From positions 1 through 13,705 of the forward strand of contig CADBSZ010000062.1 of the NCBI GenBank assembly GCA_902797525.1: a stretch of 13,705 bases of DNA, given 5' to 3'. The position numbers and the translations under genes were made by a program. The stretch is from an uncultured Ruminococcus sp. (lineage in GTDB: Bacteria; Bacillota; Clostridia; Oscillospirales; Acutalibacteraceae). Below are positions 7,382 to 13,705 of the stretch, piece after piece. Position 1 is the stretch's first letter. Every line of letters starts with the position of its first letter. The notes under the pieces were generated by a model that was given only the letters and a program-made list of their open reading frames with translations, did not search any database and was not told the origin of the DNA.

Positions 7382-10300
7382 AAAACATCTATGAAAATTG
7401 TTTCTTCTGTACTTGCGGTATGTATGCTCGCTTCATCAAGCGTGATTGCAGGCTTTGCGGCTGAGTCCGGCGAGGGCACAGGCGCTACTGTCGACAGAAA
7501 TGTCGCACCCTGCGAAGCGATTGATGCCGAATACGCATACGACGGCAACGACCTCGGCGCGACCTACTCTCCCGAGCAGACCGTGTTTAAGGTTTGGTCA
7601 CCGACCGCTACAGAGGTAACGCTCAACCGCTATGCCACCGGCTCTGACGGTGAGAAAAACGCCGCTAATCTCGGCTCCACCGCCATGGAAAAGCTGATGG
7701 ACGGCGACAAGTGGACCGGTGTTTGGACGACCACCGTAACCGGTGACATTGTCAACACCTATTACACCTACACCATCACCTCCGCTCATCCGATGAGCGG
7801 CGAAATCCAGACCGCGGAAACCCAGGACGTTTACTCTGTTGCCACCGGCGTCAACGGCAAACGTTCCATGGTTTGCGACCTCAGCAAAACCAACCCCGAG
7901 GGCTGGGAAGGCGACGCGCACGTTCTGCTTGACGAGCAGTCCGATTCCACTGTTTGGGAGGTTCACATCAAAGACCTTTCCTGGGACGCAAGCTCCGGCG
8001 TCAGCGATGCGAACCGCGGCAAGTATCTTGCCTTTACCGAAACCGGCACAACGCTGAACAACGAGGGCAAATATCCCACGATGGTGGATTATCTCAAGGA
8101 TTTGGGCGTAACCACCGTACAGATTAACCCCTTCTATGATTTTGGTTCTGTTGACGAAGCAGGCTCGGCCGATCAGTTTAACTGGGGTTACGATCCGCAG
8201 AACTACAACGTTCCCGAGGGTTCTTATTCCTCAAACCCCTACGACGGCAACGTTAGAATTAAGGAATGTAAGCAAATGATTCAGGCGCTGCATAATGCAG
8301 GCATTTCGGTTGTTATGGACGTTGTTTACAACCACACCTATTCCAACCACAAGGATTATTCTCCGTTCCAGGGCACGGTTCCCGATTATTATTTCAGAAA
8401 ATACTATGATGCCTCTCAGGACGAGGACATCTGGTCCAACGGCTCCGGCTGCGGCAATGACGTTGCAACCGAACGCGCAATGGTTCACAACTATATTGTC
8501 CAGTCCTGCAAATACTGGGTTGATGAATATCACGTTGACGGCTTCCGTTTTGACCTGATGGGCTTGATGGACTGCTCGGTTATGAACGACATCCGCACCG
8601 CGATTGATCAGGTTGATCCCCGTCTTACCATTTGGGGTGAGGGCTGGAGTCTGACCACTCATAACGCCGCCACCGACTACAAGGGCGGCAGAACCTATCT
8701 CGCTACTCAGAAAAACGCCGCGAAGCTCGACACAAGAATCGGCTTCTTTAACGACTCTGTTCGCGACGGCATGAAGGGCTCCGTATTTACCGCCGATGAA
8801 ACCGGCTTTATCTCCGGCAACCCCGCTCTCAGCGGCGTTCAGTCGGTAAAGGCTGCCGTTTACGGCAACAGCAACACCTCCGCTAAGTCCGGCTGGACTG
8901 CAAGAGTTCCCGAGCAGTGCGTTAACTACGCGGCTTGCCACGATAACCACACGCTCTATGACCGTCTTGCCAATTCTCTGACGCATGTCGGCATTAAATC
9001 CGGCGACCCTGCCTATGCCGAAAGAAACGAAAAAGCGCTTGAAGCCAACCGTTTTGCGGCAGGTATCATTTATACTGCTCAGGGTGTTCCGTTCATCCTC
9101 GCAGGTGAGGAATTTGCGCGCACCAAGCTCGGCAACGAAAACAGCTACAACGCTCCTGCCGACCTCAACAAACTCGACTGGAACAGAACGGTTGAGTACG
9201 CTGACTTGGTTGCTTACTATAAGGGCATGATGAACATCAGAAAGAACTTCACACCTTTGACCGCAAAAGACAAAACCTATTCGAGCAGCATTAAATTTGC
9301 CAATAAGTTTACCGATCAGAGCACGATCATCACCTATATCATTACCAACGATCAGCCTGATGAGTGGAATAAGATGCTCGTTATCCACAACGGCTCAGCA
9401 AGACAGCAGAATGTTACCATCAGCTTTGACACAGCCGTTACCGACACCTTCCAGTGGGTAGTGCTCGCCAAGGGCGACCGCGCAGGCTTGACTCCGATTG
9501 AAACCGTCACCGGCAAAAAGCTGACCATTCCCGCAGCCTCTACTTTGGTAGCCGTTGATAAGACCGGCTATGACGCGGCAGGCATTACTGATGAAAACAT
9601 GGGTATCGTCAATGTTACCTCCGTTGACATGAAGGGTAAAGCTATCTCCGGCGTCAACACCATTCACCTCACCGGCAAGGTAGGCACCACTTACACCACC
9701 TTTGAAAATGCCGCTGTTTCCAACGCGTATATCCTCGACCACGTTGACGGCAACGCCGAGGGCGTTTACACCGAGGCTGCACAGACTGTTAAGAACGTTT
9801 ACCGTGACGCTGCCAAGGTTACCGTAAAGTATGCGCACGAGGACGGCACCGCGCTTGCTCCCGATGTGGTTCTCTATGGTCACGATGGTGAAACCTACAC
9901 TGCTCCCGAGTGCACCACCATTCCTGAAAAGTACATCTTTAAGGAAATGAACGGCAGCAAAACCGGCACCTTCACGGAAGGCACCGATCAAACCGTCACT
10001 TATATTTACAAGGACGCAATGCAAGTCATCGTTCAGTATCAGTACAAGGATGGCACCGAGCTGGCTCCGTCCGCCACACTTTACGGCGAGCCCAATCAGG
10101 CGTATGTTGCTCCCGAATCCACCGAGATTCCCGAAATTTATATGCTTGACACCGTTAACGGTGATGCCGAGGGTACCTTCGGTACAGAGCCCAAAACCGT
10201 AACATTTATTTACACCGACTACGTTTCTCTGCCGCTTCAGCTTTACGGCGATATTGACGGCGACGGAAATATCGGCATAAACGACGTAACCGCCTTCCAG

Positions 10301-11050
10301 CGCATTCTTGCTGAGTTTGAGGAAGTGAACAACGAACGTCTTGCTCAGCTTGACTTCACCTGCGACGGCAAGACCAACATCAACGATGTCACCATGCTGC
10401 AAAGACACCTTGCAGGAATGGTAATGTCCCAGGGTGTGGTTACCGTTAATTTCTATGCAACTGCCGAGGACGGCACCGTTTCCAACCTGATTGATCCCGT
10501 TACCTTTAAGGACAGAATAGGCGATGATCTGGTTGCTCCTGCTGTTTCCGTATTTAATTACACGCTCGACACCACCAGGCTTCCTGACATCGAGGGCAAG
10601 AAGGTTTCCTACGGCAAACCCGTTGTTGTCAATTATTACTACGTACCCGCTCAGGAGGCTGAGGTTGTTCTGCATGTCAAGCACAGTGATCCCAACACCA
10701 TGTGGGGCGCGAATAACAGCGACACCAAGCTGTGGATTTGGAACTCCGAAAACTATGCAGGCGGTTCATGGCCGGGCGTTGCACCGACGCTGAATGAAAC
10801 CACCGGTTGGTATGATTACAGCTTCGAGTATAATTTTGCCAAGGAAAAGACCGTTTACTTCAACCTGATTGTTTCCAACGCAGGCAATCCGCAGACCTCT
10901 GACCTGACAAACTTCACCAACAGAGAGCTTTGGGTTGTTGTCAACGATGACGCGATTGAAAACAAGACTGACTTCCTAACCGTTTATACGGCGAATCCGG
11001 ATCTTGTTCCCGAACCCGAACTGTATCTTGCGAATTATGTAGTTAAATAA
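7379..11050 (+). CDS. pulA: Secreted type I pullulanase (GH13) with dockerin and CBM26-like module
   Basis: This 1223-residue secreted debranching enzyme is a paralogue of the gene before it. Layout: signal peptide (about 1-28); CBM48-like domain (about 52-160); GH13 domain (about 190-640) with F-N-W-G-Y-D-P (267-273), D314-V-V-Y-N-H, nucleophile D392 in F-R-F-D, acid/base E421 in W-G-E-G-W and D522 in H-D-N. MucBP-like modules follow at about 743-810, 813-879 and 882-947. A type I dockerin spans about 956-1013, with calcium loops at D958-x-D-x-D-G...D969 and D992-x-T-x-D-G...D1003. A fourth MucBP-like module (about 1021-1090) and a CBM26-like starch-binding module (about 1094-1192, W-P-G at 1131-1133) end the protein. 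There is no membrane helix or sorting signal. The dockerin implies docking to a cohesin scaffoldin, as in the Ruminococcus bromii amylosome. No cohesin is encoded in this window. Catalytic class is secure; the CBM family is likely but not proven. Confidence 0.92.
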   Translation: MKTSMKIVSSVLAVCMLASSSVIAGFAAESGEGTGATVDRNVAPCEAIDAEYAYDGNDLGATYSPEQTVFKVWSPTATEVTLNRYATGSDGEKNAANLGSTAMEKLMDGDKWTGVWTTTVTGDIVNTYYTYTITSAHPMSGEIQTAETQDVYSVATGVNGKRSMVCDLSKTNPEGWEGDAHVLLDEQSDSTVWEVHIKDLSWDASSGVSDANRGKYLAFTETGTTLNNEGKYPTMVDYLKDLGVTTVQINPFYDFGSVDEAGSADQFNWGYDPQNYNVPEGSYSSNPYDGNVRIKECKQMIQALHNAGISVVMDVVYNHTYSNHKDYSPFQGTVPDYYFRKYYDASQDEDIWSNGSGCGNDVATERAMVHNYIVQSCKYWVDEYHVDGFRFDLMGLMDCSVMNDIRTAIDQVDPRLTIWGEGWSLTTHNAATDYKGGRTYLATQKNAAKLDTRIGFFNDSVRDGMKGSVFTADETGFISGNPALSGVQSVKAAVYGNSNTSAKSGWTARVPEQCVNYAACHDNHTLYDRLANSLTHVGIKSGDPAYAERNEKALEANRFAAGIIYTAQGVPFILAGEEFARTKLGNENSYNAPADLNKLDWNRTVEYADLVAYYKGMMNIRKNFTPLTAKDKTYSSSIKFANKFTDQSTIITYIITNDQPDEWNKMLVIHNGSARQQNVTISFDTAVTDTFQWVVLAKGDRAGLTPIETVTGKKLTIPAASTLVAVDKTGYDAAGITDENMGIVNVTSVDMKGKAISGVNTIHLTGKVGTTYTTFENAAVSNAYILDHVDGNAEGVYTEAAQTVKNVYRDAAKVTVKYAHEDGTALAPDVVLYGHDGETYTAPECTTIPEKYIFKEMNGSKTGTFTEGTDQTVTYIYKDAMQVIVQYQYKDGTELAPSATLYGEPNQAYVAPESTEIPEIYMLDTVNGDAEGTFGTEPKTVTFIYTDYVSLPLQLYGDIDGDGNIGINDVTAFQRILAEFEEVNNERLAQLDFTCDGKTNINDVTMLQRHLAGMVMSQGVVTVNFYATAEDGTVSNLIDPVTFKDRIGDDLVAPAVSVFNYTLDTTRLPDIEGKKVSYGKPVVVNYYYVPAQEAEVVLHVKHSDPNTMWGANNSDTKLWIWNSENYAGGSWPGVAPTLNETTGWYDYSFEYNFAKEKTVYFNLIVSNAGNPQTSDLTNFTNRELWVVVNDDAIENKTDFLTVYTANPDLVPEPELYLANYVVK

Positions 11051-11063
11051 TTCCGACGAATAA

Positions 11064-11099
11064 GGCGGCGCAGATTTGTTTCTGCGCCGCCGGTTATTT
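11064..11099 (+). terminator. Intrinsic terminator after the pullulanase pair
   Basis: A perfect, GC-rich 11-bp stem pairs GGCGGCGCAGA (11064-11074) with TCTGCGCCGCC (11081-11091) around the loop TTTGTT. It is followed by GGTTATTT, a modest T tract, and begins 13 bases after the stop codon. Confidence 0.82.
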
Positions 11100-11107
11100 G
11101 GCATAAG

Positions 11108-11137
11108 AAAACGGCTGCGATTTTTCACAGCCGTTTT
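11108..11137. terminator. Bidirectional terminator between the second pullulanase and ilvE
   Basis: AAAACGGCTG (11108-11117) pairs with CAGCCGTTTT (11128-11137) around a 10-base loop. The A run on one side and T run on the other give a T tail on either strand. It lies 17 bases beyond the ilvE stop on the minus strand and acts as a second barrier for plus-strand transcripts leaving the pullulanase genes. Confidence 0.85.
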
Positions 11138-11154
11138 GTCATGATTCGTAATAA

Positions 11155-12180
11155 TTATTCAATAACCTTAATCCAGCCCTCGGGCGCTTCCAGTCTGCCC
11201 ATTTGAATACCGGTCAGGGTTTCATACAGCTTTTTGGTAATCGGGCCCATTTCCTCCATGCCGCTGGGGAAGCAGATTTCCTTGCCGTGGTCAACAATTT
11301 TGCCGACAGGGGAGATAACCGCCGCGGTGCCGCAAAGACCGCATTCCGCAAAGTCCTTCACCTCGTCAAAGTAAACCTCGCGCTGTTCAACCTCCAAGCC
11401 GAGATAATGCTCCGCAACATACATCAGCGAACGGCGGGTGATAGAGGGGAGAATGCTGTCGGATTTCGGAGTTACAACCTTGCCGTCCTTGGTAATAAAC
11501 AGGAAGTTTGCGCCGCCGGTTTCCTCAACCTTGGTGCGTGTTGCCGCGTCAAGATACATATTTTCGTCAAAGCCTTCCTCGTGGGCGGTAACAATGGCAT
11601 GCAAGCTCATTGCGTAGTTCAAGCCGGCCTTAATGTGACCGGTGCCGTGAGGAGCCGCTCTGTCAAAATCGGAAACCTTAATGGTAATCGGTTTTGCGCC
11701 GCCCTTAAAGTAGGGACCGACAGGAGTCGCAAATACACGGAACTGATATTCCTCGGCAGGCTTTACGCCAATAACAGAGCTGGAGCCGAAAATAAACGGA
11801 CGAAGATACAGCGTCGCGCCGGTGCCGTAGGGAGGAACATAATCGGCGTTTGCTTTAACAACCTTTTCAACTGCGTCCAAAAATCTCTCCTGCGGAAAAG
11901 CAGGGATTTCCAAACGCTTTGCGCTGTCCTCCAAACGCTGTGCGTTCAAATCAGGGCGGAAAATAACGATTTTGCCGTCAACGGTGGTGTATGCCTTCAA
12001 ACCCTCAAAAACAGTCTGCGCATACTGCAGCACGCCGGCGCATTCGCTCATGGTAATGGTGGAATCGGTTGTCATCACACCGTCGTCCCACTTGCCGTCC
12101 TTATAATTGGACACATAGCGCTCGCCGGTGGGGATATAGCCAAAACCAAGATTTGACCAATCAATGTTTTGTTTTGCCAT
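11155..12180 (-). CDS. ilvE: Branched-chain amino acid aminotransferase (class IV, PLP)
   Basis: This 341-residue cytosolic enzyme transfers the amino group between glutamate and the 2-oxo acids of leucine, isoleucine and valine, the last step of their synthesis and the first of their breakdown. The length and sequence fit the longer (eukaryote-like, type II) branch of IlvE. The pyridoxal-phosphate lysine is K184 in G-H-I-K-A-G-L-N-Y-A. E220 in E-E-T-G-G-A-N and the G-T-A-A-V-I-S-P-V-G block (284-293) are further family hallmarks. A Cys-x-x-Cys pair (C280, C283) sits just before the latter. The start codon at 12180 follows AGGGAAG in a short AT-rich leader. I find no T-box or leader peptide of the kind that often controls ilv genes. 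The gene stands alone, with a terminator after it and a divergent promoter before it. Confidence 0.96.
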   Translation of the reverse strand: MAKQNIDWSNLGFGYIPTGERYVSNYKDGKWDDGVMTTDSTITMSECAGVLQYAQTVFEGLKAYTTVDGKIVIFRPDLNAQRLEDSAKRLEIPAFPQERFLDAVEKVVKANADYVPPYGTGATLYLRPFIFGSSSVIGVKPAEEYQFRVFATPVGPYFKGGAKPITIKVSDFDRAAPHGTGHIKAGLNYAMSLHAIVTAHEEGFDENMYLDAATRTKVEETGGANFLFITKDGKVVTPKSDSILPSITRRSLMYVAEHYLGLEVEQREVYFDEVKDFAECGLCGTAAVISPVGKIVDHGKEICFPSGMEEMGPITKKLYETLTGIQMGRLEAPEGWIKVIE

Positions 12181-12241
12181 ATAGATTACTTCCCTTCAAT
12201 ATTATTAAATCTACCAAGTTTTATTTTAGCACTTTAATATA

Positions 12242-12270
12242 TTGATATAATTCTAAAATAGAATAATAAT
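12242..12270 (+). promoter_or_regulatory. Probable promoter of the P-loop/CYTH gene
   Basis: TTGATA (12242-12247) and AATAAT (12265-12270) are separated by exactly 17 bases. The spacer contains the palindrome ATTCTA-AAA-TAGAAT (12250-12264), so a protein bound there would block both this promoter and that of ilvE. Confidence 0.5.
12250..12264. promoter_or_regulatory. Perfect palindrome between divergent promoters; candidate operator
   Basis: ATTCTA-AAA-TAGAAT has 6-bp arms and a 3-base centre. Read on the minus strand its core, TTCTATTTTAGAA, differs at one base from TTCTAATTTAGAA at 4364-4376 upstream of the pullulanases. It does not match the CodY, CcpA or PerR consensus as I know them. 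Confidence 0.35.
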
Positions 12271-12283
12271 AACATTAATGCAA
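12255..12283 (-). promoter_or_regulatory. ilvE: Probable ilvE promoter
   Basis: Read on the minus strand, TTGCAT (12283-12278) and TATTTT (12260-12255) are separated by 17 bases. Each matches the sigma-A consensus in 4 of 6 positions. The -10 lies inside the palindrome at 12250-12264. A start near 12248 would give a leader of about 70 bases. Confidence 0.5.
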
Positions 12284-12308
12284 TATATAATTTCTATGTA
12301 ACACCTTT

Positions 12309-12324
12309 AGGAGTGATAAACATG
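12309..12324 (+). promoter_or_regulatory. Ribosome binding site that decides the P-loop/CYTH start
   Basis: AGGAG (12309-12313) is 8 bases before the ATG at 12322. The in-frame GTG at 12313 overlaps this site and is therefore unlikely to be the start. Confidence 0.75.
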
Positions 12325-13425
12325 GCTGAAATTACTAGAATTGCTCTCACCGGCGGTCCCGGAGCAGGAAAAACCACATCATTATCCTTTTTGAAGGAAC
12401 GTTTGGCGGCATATGGCGTCGAAACCTTTATCGTGAATGAACAGGCAACAGCCCTAAAGCAAGGCGGACAAACACCCAAGAGCATGGGGGATTATGCGTT
12501 TCATGCGTTGTTGTTCCAAAATCAGCTTGCTGCCGAACAAAACGCCGAGCGGAAAGCAAAGTCTTGTTCAGCGAAAAAAGCGTTAATTCTCTGTGACAGA
12601 GGCCTTCTTGACAGCCGCGCGTATGTCACCGCCGAAACGTTTGCGCAATACAGTGCGCCTCACGGCTTTAATGAGGAAAAAGCGCGCAACCGTTATGATG
12701 CCGTGTTTCATCTTGTCACCGCCGCAGACGGTGCCGAAAAATATTATACGCTTGAGAACAACCAATCCCGCTGTGAAACACCCGCGCAGGCGAAAAAAAG
12801 AGACGCTGACATCCTATCGCACTGGGTAGGTACAAGCCATCTTCGTGTTATTGACAATTCCACGGGCTTTTCAGGAAAGCTTGACAGACTTCTGCAGGAG
12901 GTGCTGGCGGTTCTCGGCATTCCCGAACCGCTTGAGATTGAGCGCAAATTTTTGATAGCGTACCCTGATTTGCAGCGTTTAAATAAGATGCGTCTTTGTC
13001 GCAGAATCCCGATAACACAGGCCTACATGAATACACCTGAAGAGGGGCTGTTCCGCATCAGAAAACGCGGAGAAGGGGAGAGCGCGCTTTATATTAAGAC
13101 CGTTAAGCATAAAATCAGCGACATGAAACGCATTGAAATTGAGAATTATATTTCTAAAAATGAATATAACAATTATCTGAATCGTAAGACTTGCGTTCAG
13201 GGTGTTATTTCAAAGGACAGATATTGCCTGGTGTGGAACAGCGAATATTTTGAATTGGATGTTTATCCCTTCTGGGCAGACCGCGCCACGCTTGAAATCG
13301 AATTGCTCAGCGAAAACCAATGCTATGAAATCCCCGATTTTCTGCACCTGATTCGCGACGTAACCTTTGAAAAAGAATACCGAAACAAACACCTTGCGGT
13401 TAGATACGGAAAGCTGTTCACATAA
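12322..13425 (+). CDS. P-loop NTPase/kinase-like domain fused to a CYTH domain
   Basis: This 367-residue cytosolic protein has two domains. The N-terminal half (about 1-195) is an AAA_28/NadR-kinase-like P-loop domain: Walker A G11-G-P-G-A-G-K17-T18 and a Walker B-like strand A-L-I-L-C-D92-R-G typical of nucleotide kinases. The C-terminal half (about 203-365) is a CYTH domain with the defining E205-x-E207-x-K209 motif (E-I-E-R-K-F-L), the basic strand R246-x-R248-K-R, K260/K263 and the acidic strand L-E326-I-E328-L. CYTH enzymes bind triphosphates with Mg2+ in a beta-barrel tunnel; known members cleave inorganic tripolyphosphate or thiamine triphosphate, or make cAMP. The fusion suggests that the P-loop domain phosphorylates or senses a ligand linked to the triphosphate handled by the CYTH domain; this is inference. 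The gene is divergent from ilvE and is followed by the tRNA promoter, with no clear terminator of its own. Confidence 0.88.
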   Translation: MAEITRIALTGGPGAGKTTSLSFLKERLAAYGVETFIVNEQATALKQGGQTPKSMGDYAFHALLFQNQLAAEQNAERKAKSCSAKKALILCDRGLLDSRAYVTAETFAQYSAPHGFNEEKARNRYDAVFHLVTAADGAEKYYTLENNQSRCETPAQAKKRDADILSHWVGTSHLRVIDNSTGFSGKLDRLLQEVLAVLGIPEPLEIERKFLIAYPDLQRLNKMRLCRRIPITQAYMNTPEEGLFRIRKRGEGESALYIKTVKHKISDMKRIEIENYISKNEYNNYLNRKTCVQGVISKDRYCLVWNSEYFELDVYPFWADRATLEIELLSENQCYEIPDFLHLIRDVTFEKEYRNKHLAVRYGKLFT

Positions 13426-13466
13426 GGGGATATCTTTGATAAATTTGACAATTTTTTAAAAAACTA

Positions 13467-13495
13467 TTGACATTATGGGCTGATACGGATATAAT
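13467..13495 (+). promoter_or_regulatory. Full-consensus sigma-A promoter of the tRNA cluster
   Basis: TTGACA (13467-13472), a 17-base spacer and TATAAT (13490-13495) match the consensus at all 12 positions. Transcription should begin near 13501-13503, about 18 bases before the first tRNA. Another TTGACA at 13445-13450 has no matching -10. Confidence 0.93.
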
Positions 13496-13500
13496 ATAAA

Positions 13501-13517
13501 GGCTGACTAAATCAGCC
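13501..13517 (+). other. Hairpin in the tRNA leader transcript
   Basis: GGCTGA (13501-13506) pairs perfectly with TCAGCC (13512-13517) around CTAAA. It falls at the predicted transcript start and ends 2 bases before the first mature tRNA base. It is not followed by a T run, so it is not a terminator. Confidence 0.6.
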
Positions 13518-13519
13518 AT

Positions 13520-13596
13520 GCGCCAATAGCTCAGCTGGATAGAGCAACTGCCTTCTAAGCAGTAGGTCAGGGGTTCGAGTCCCTTTTGGCGCGCCA
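13520..13596 (+). tRNA. tRNA-Arg (anticodon TCT)
   Basis: A complete 77-base cloverleaf, including an encoded CCA. Acceptor GCGCCAA (13520-13526) pairs with TTGGCGC (13586-13592). D stem GCTC/GAGC. Anticodon stem ACTGC/GCAGT with loop CTTCTAA, anticodon TCT at 13554-13556. T arm AGGGG-TTCGAGT-CCCTT, with one G-T pair. Discriminator G, then CCA (13594-13596). It reads AGA codons, and AGG by wobble. Confidence 0.95.
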
Positions 13597-13601
13597 TTTA
13601 T

Positions 13602-13679
13602 GGTGGGATTGGCGTAGCTGGTTAACGCGCCAGTTTGTGGCACTGGAGACCACCGGTTCGAATCCGGTATCCCACCCCA
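13602..13679 (+). tRNA. tRNA-His (anticodon GTG)
   Basis: A complete tRNA with the histidine-specific extra 5' base: G-1 at 13602 faces discriminator C at 13676. Acceptor GTGGGAT (13603-13609) pairs with ATCCCAC (13669-13675). Anticodon stem CCAGT/ACTGG with loop TTGTGGC, anticodon GTG at 13637-13639. T arm ACCGG-TTCGAAT-CCGGT. CCA is encoded at 13677-13679. It lies 5 bases after tRNA-Arg, so the two are cotranscribed. Confidence 0.95.
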
Positions 13680-13682
13680 CTT

Positions 13683-13705
13683 GACTCATTAGCTCAGTTG
13701 GCAGA
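13683..13705 (+). tRNA. 5' part of a third tRNA, probably tRNA-Lys, cut by the window end
   Basis: GACTCAT (13683-13689) fits a 7-base acceptor arm, followed by TA and the D-arm sequence GCTC-AGTTGGCAGA. The spacing matches a standard tRNA and the 5' sequence resembles Clostridia tRNA-Lys. The anticodon is outside the window, so the amino acid is inferred only. It starts 3 bases after the CCA of tRNA-His. Confidence 0.65.

Noticed and set aside
8231..10684. Two long minus-strand open frames (385 and 429 codons) opposite the second pullulanase
   Set aside because: Both mirror the sense gene's codon pattern, are low-complexity in V, N and G, match no family I know, and lack a convincing ribosome binding site or promoter.
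11203..12156. Plus-strand open frame of 317 codons opposite ilvE
   Set aside because: It is an antisense shadow of ilvE, which has intact PLP-enzyme motifs across its whole length.
12181..12254. T-box or other amino-acid riboswitch in the ilvE leader
   Set aside because: The leader is only about 70 bases, AT-rich, without a T-box sequence or terminator/antiterminator pair.
1..13705. CRISPR array, insertion sequence, prophage or antiphage system
   Set aside because: I saw no regularly spaced repeats, transposase, integrase, terminal repeats or phage genes. The tRNA cluster at the right end shows no attachment-site duplication within the window.

Overview
The window looks like chromosome from an anaerobic, starch-using Clostridia member of the Ruminococcaceae/Oscillospiraceae type. 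The evidence is a dnaG-rpoD housekeeping block of Firmicutes type, a zinc-binding bL31, strong Shine-Dalgarno sites with one TTG start, and a secreted GH13 enzyme that combines MucBP-like repeats, a type I dockerin and a CBM26-like starch-binding module. That combination recalls the amylosome enzymes of Ruminococcus bromii. The assignment to a group is inference from gene content; no species is claimed.

Layout. (1) Positions 1-4300, plus strand, are housekeeping: rpmE (bL31) with its own terminator, then yigZ (IMPACT family), dnaG (primase), rpoD (primary sigma factor) and a small HExxH zincin-like protein that starts 2 bases after the rpoD stop. A terminator that overlaps the last codons of the zincin gene closes this block. 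(2) Positions 4300-11100 hold two consecutive type I pullulanase genes of the same origin. The first is predicted to stay on the membrane through a C-terminal helix. The second is predicted to be released or docked, with a dockerin and a starch-binding module in place of the anchor. They are 71 bases apart and probably cotranscribed from a promoter near 4377-4405. (3) Positions 11050-12180: ilvE (branched-chain aminotransferase) lies on the minus strand, converging on the pullulanases, with two hairpins between them. (4) Positions 12181-12321 are a compact divergent control region with a perfect palindrome. To its right is a gene for a P-loop NTPase/kinase-like domain fused to a CYTH triphosphate-binding domain. 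(5) Positions 13467-13705: a full-consensus promoter drives a tRNA cluster, Arg(UCU), His(GUG) and a third gene, probably Lys, cut by the window end.

How the genes fit together. The pullulanase pair would debranch alpha-1,6 linkages of starch or pullulan outside the cell, one enzyme tethered to the membrane and one able to join a cohesin-based complex and bind starch granules. The rest is core information processing and branched-chain amino acid metabolism. No CRISPR array, prophage, insertion sequence or antiphage system is visible, and no gap without a gene exceeds 300 bases. The points most worth following are the dockerin placed within a run of MucBP-like modules, the P-loop/CYTH fusion, and a nearly identical palindrome in both the pullulanase promoter region and the ilvE/CYTH divergent promoter.
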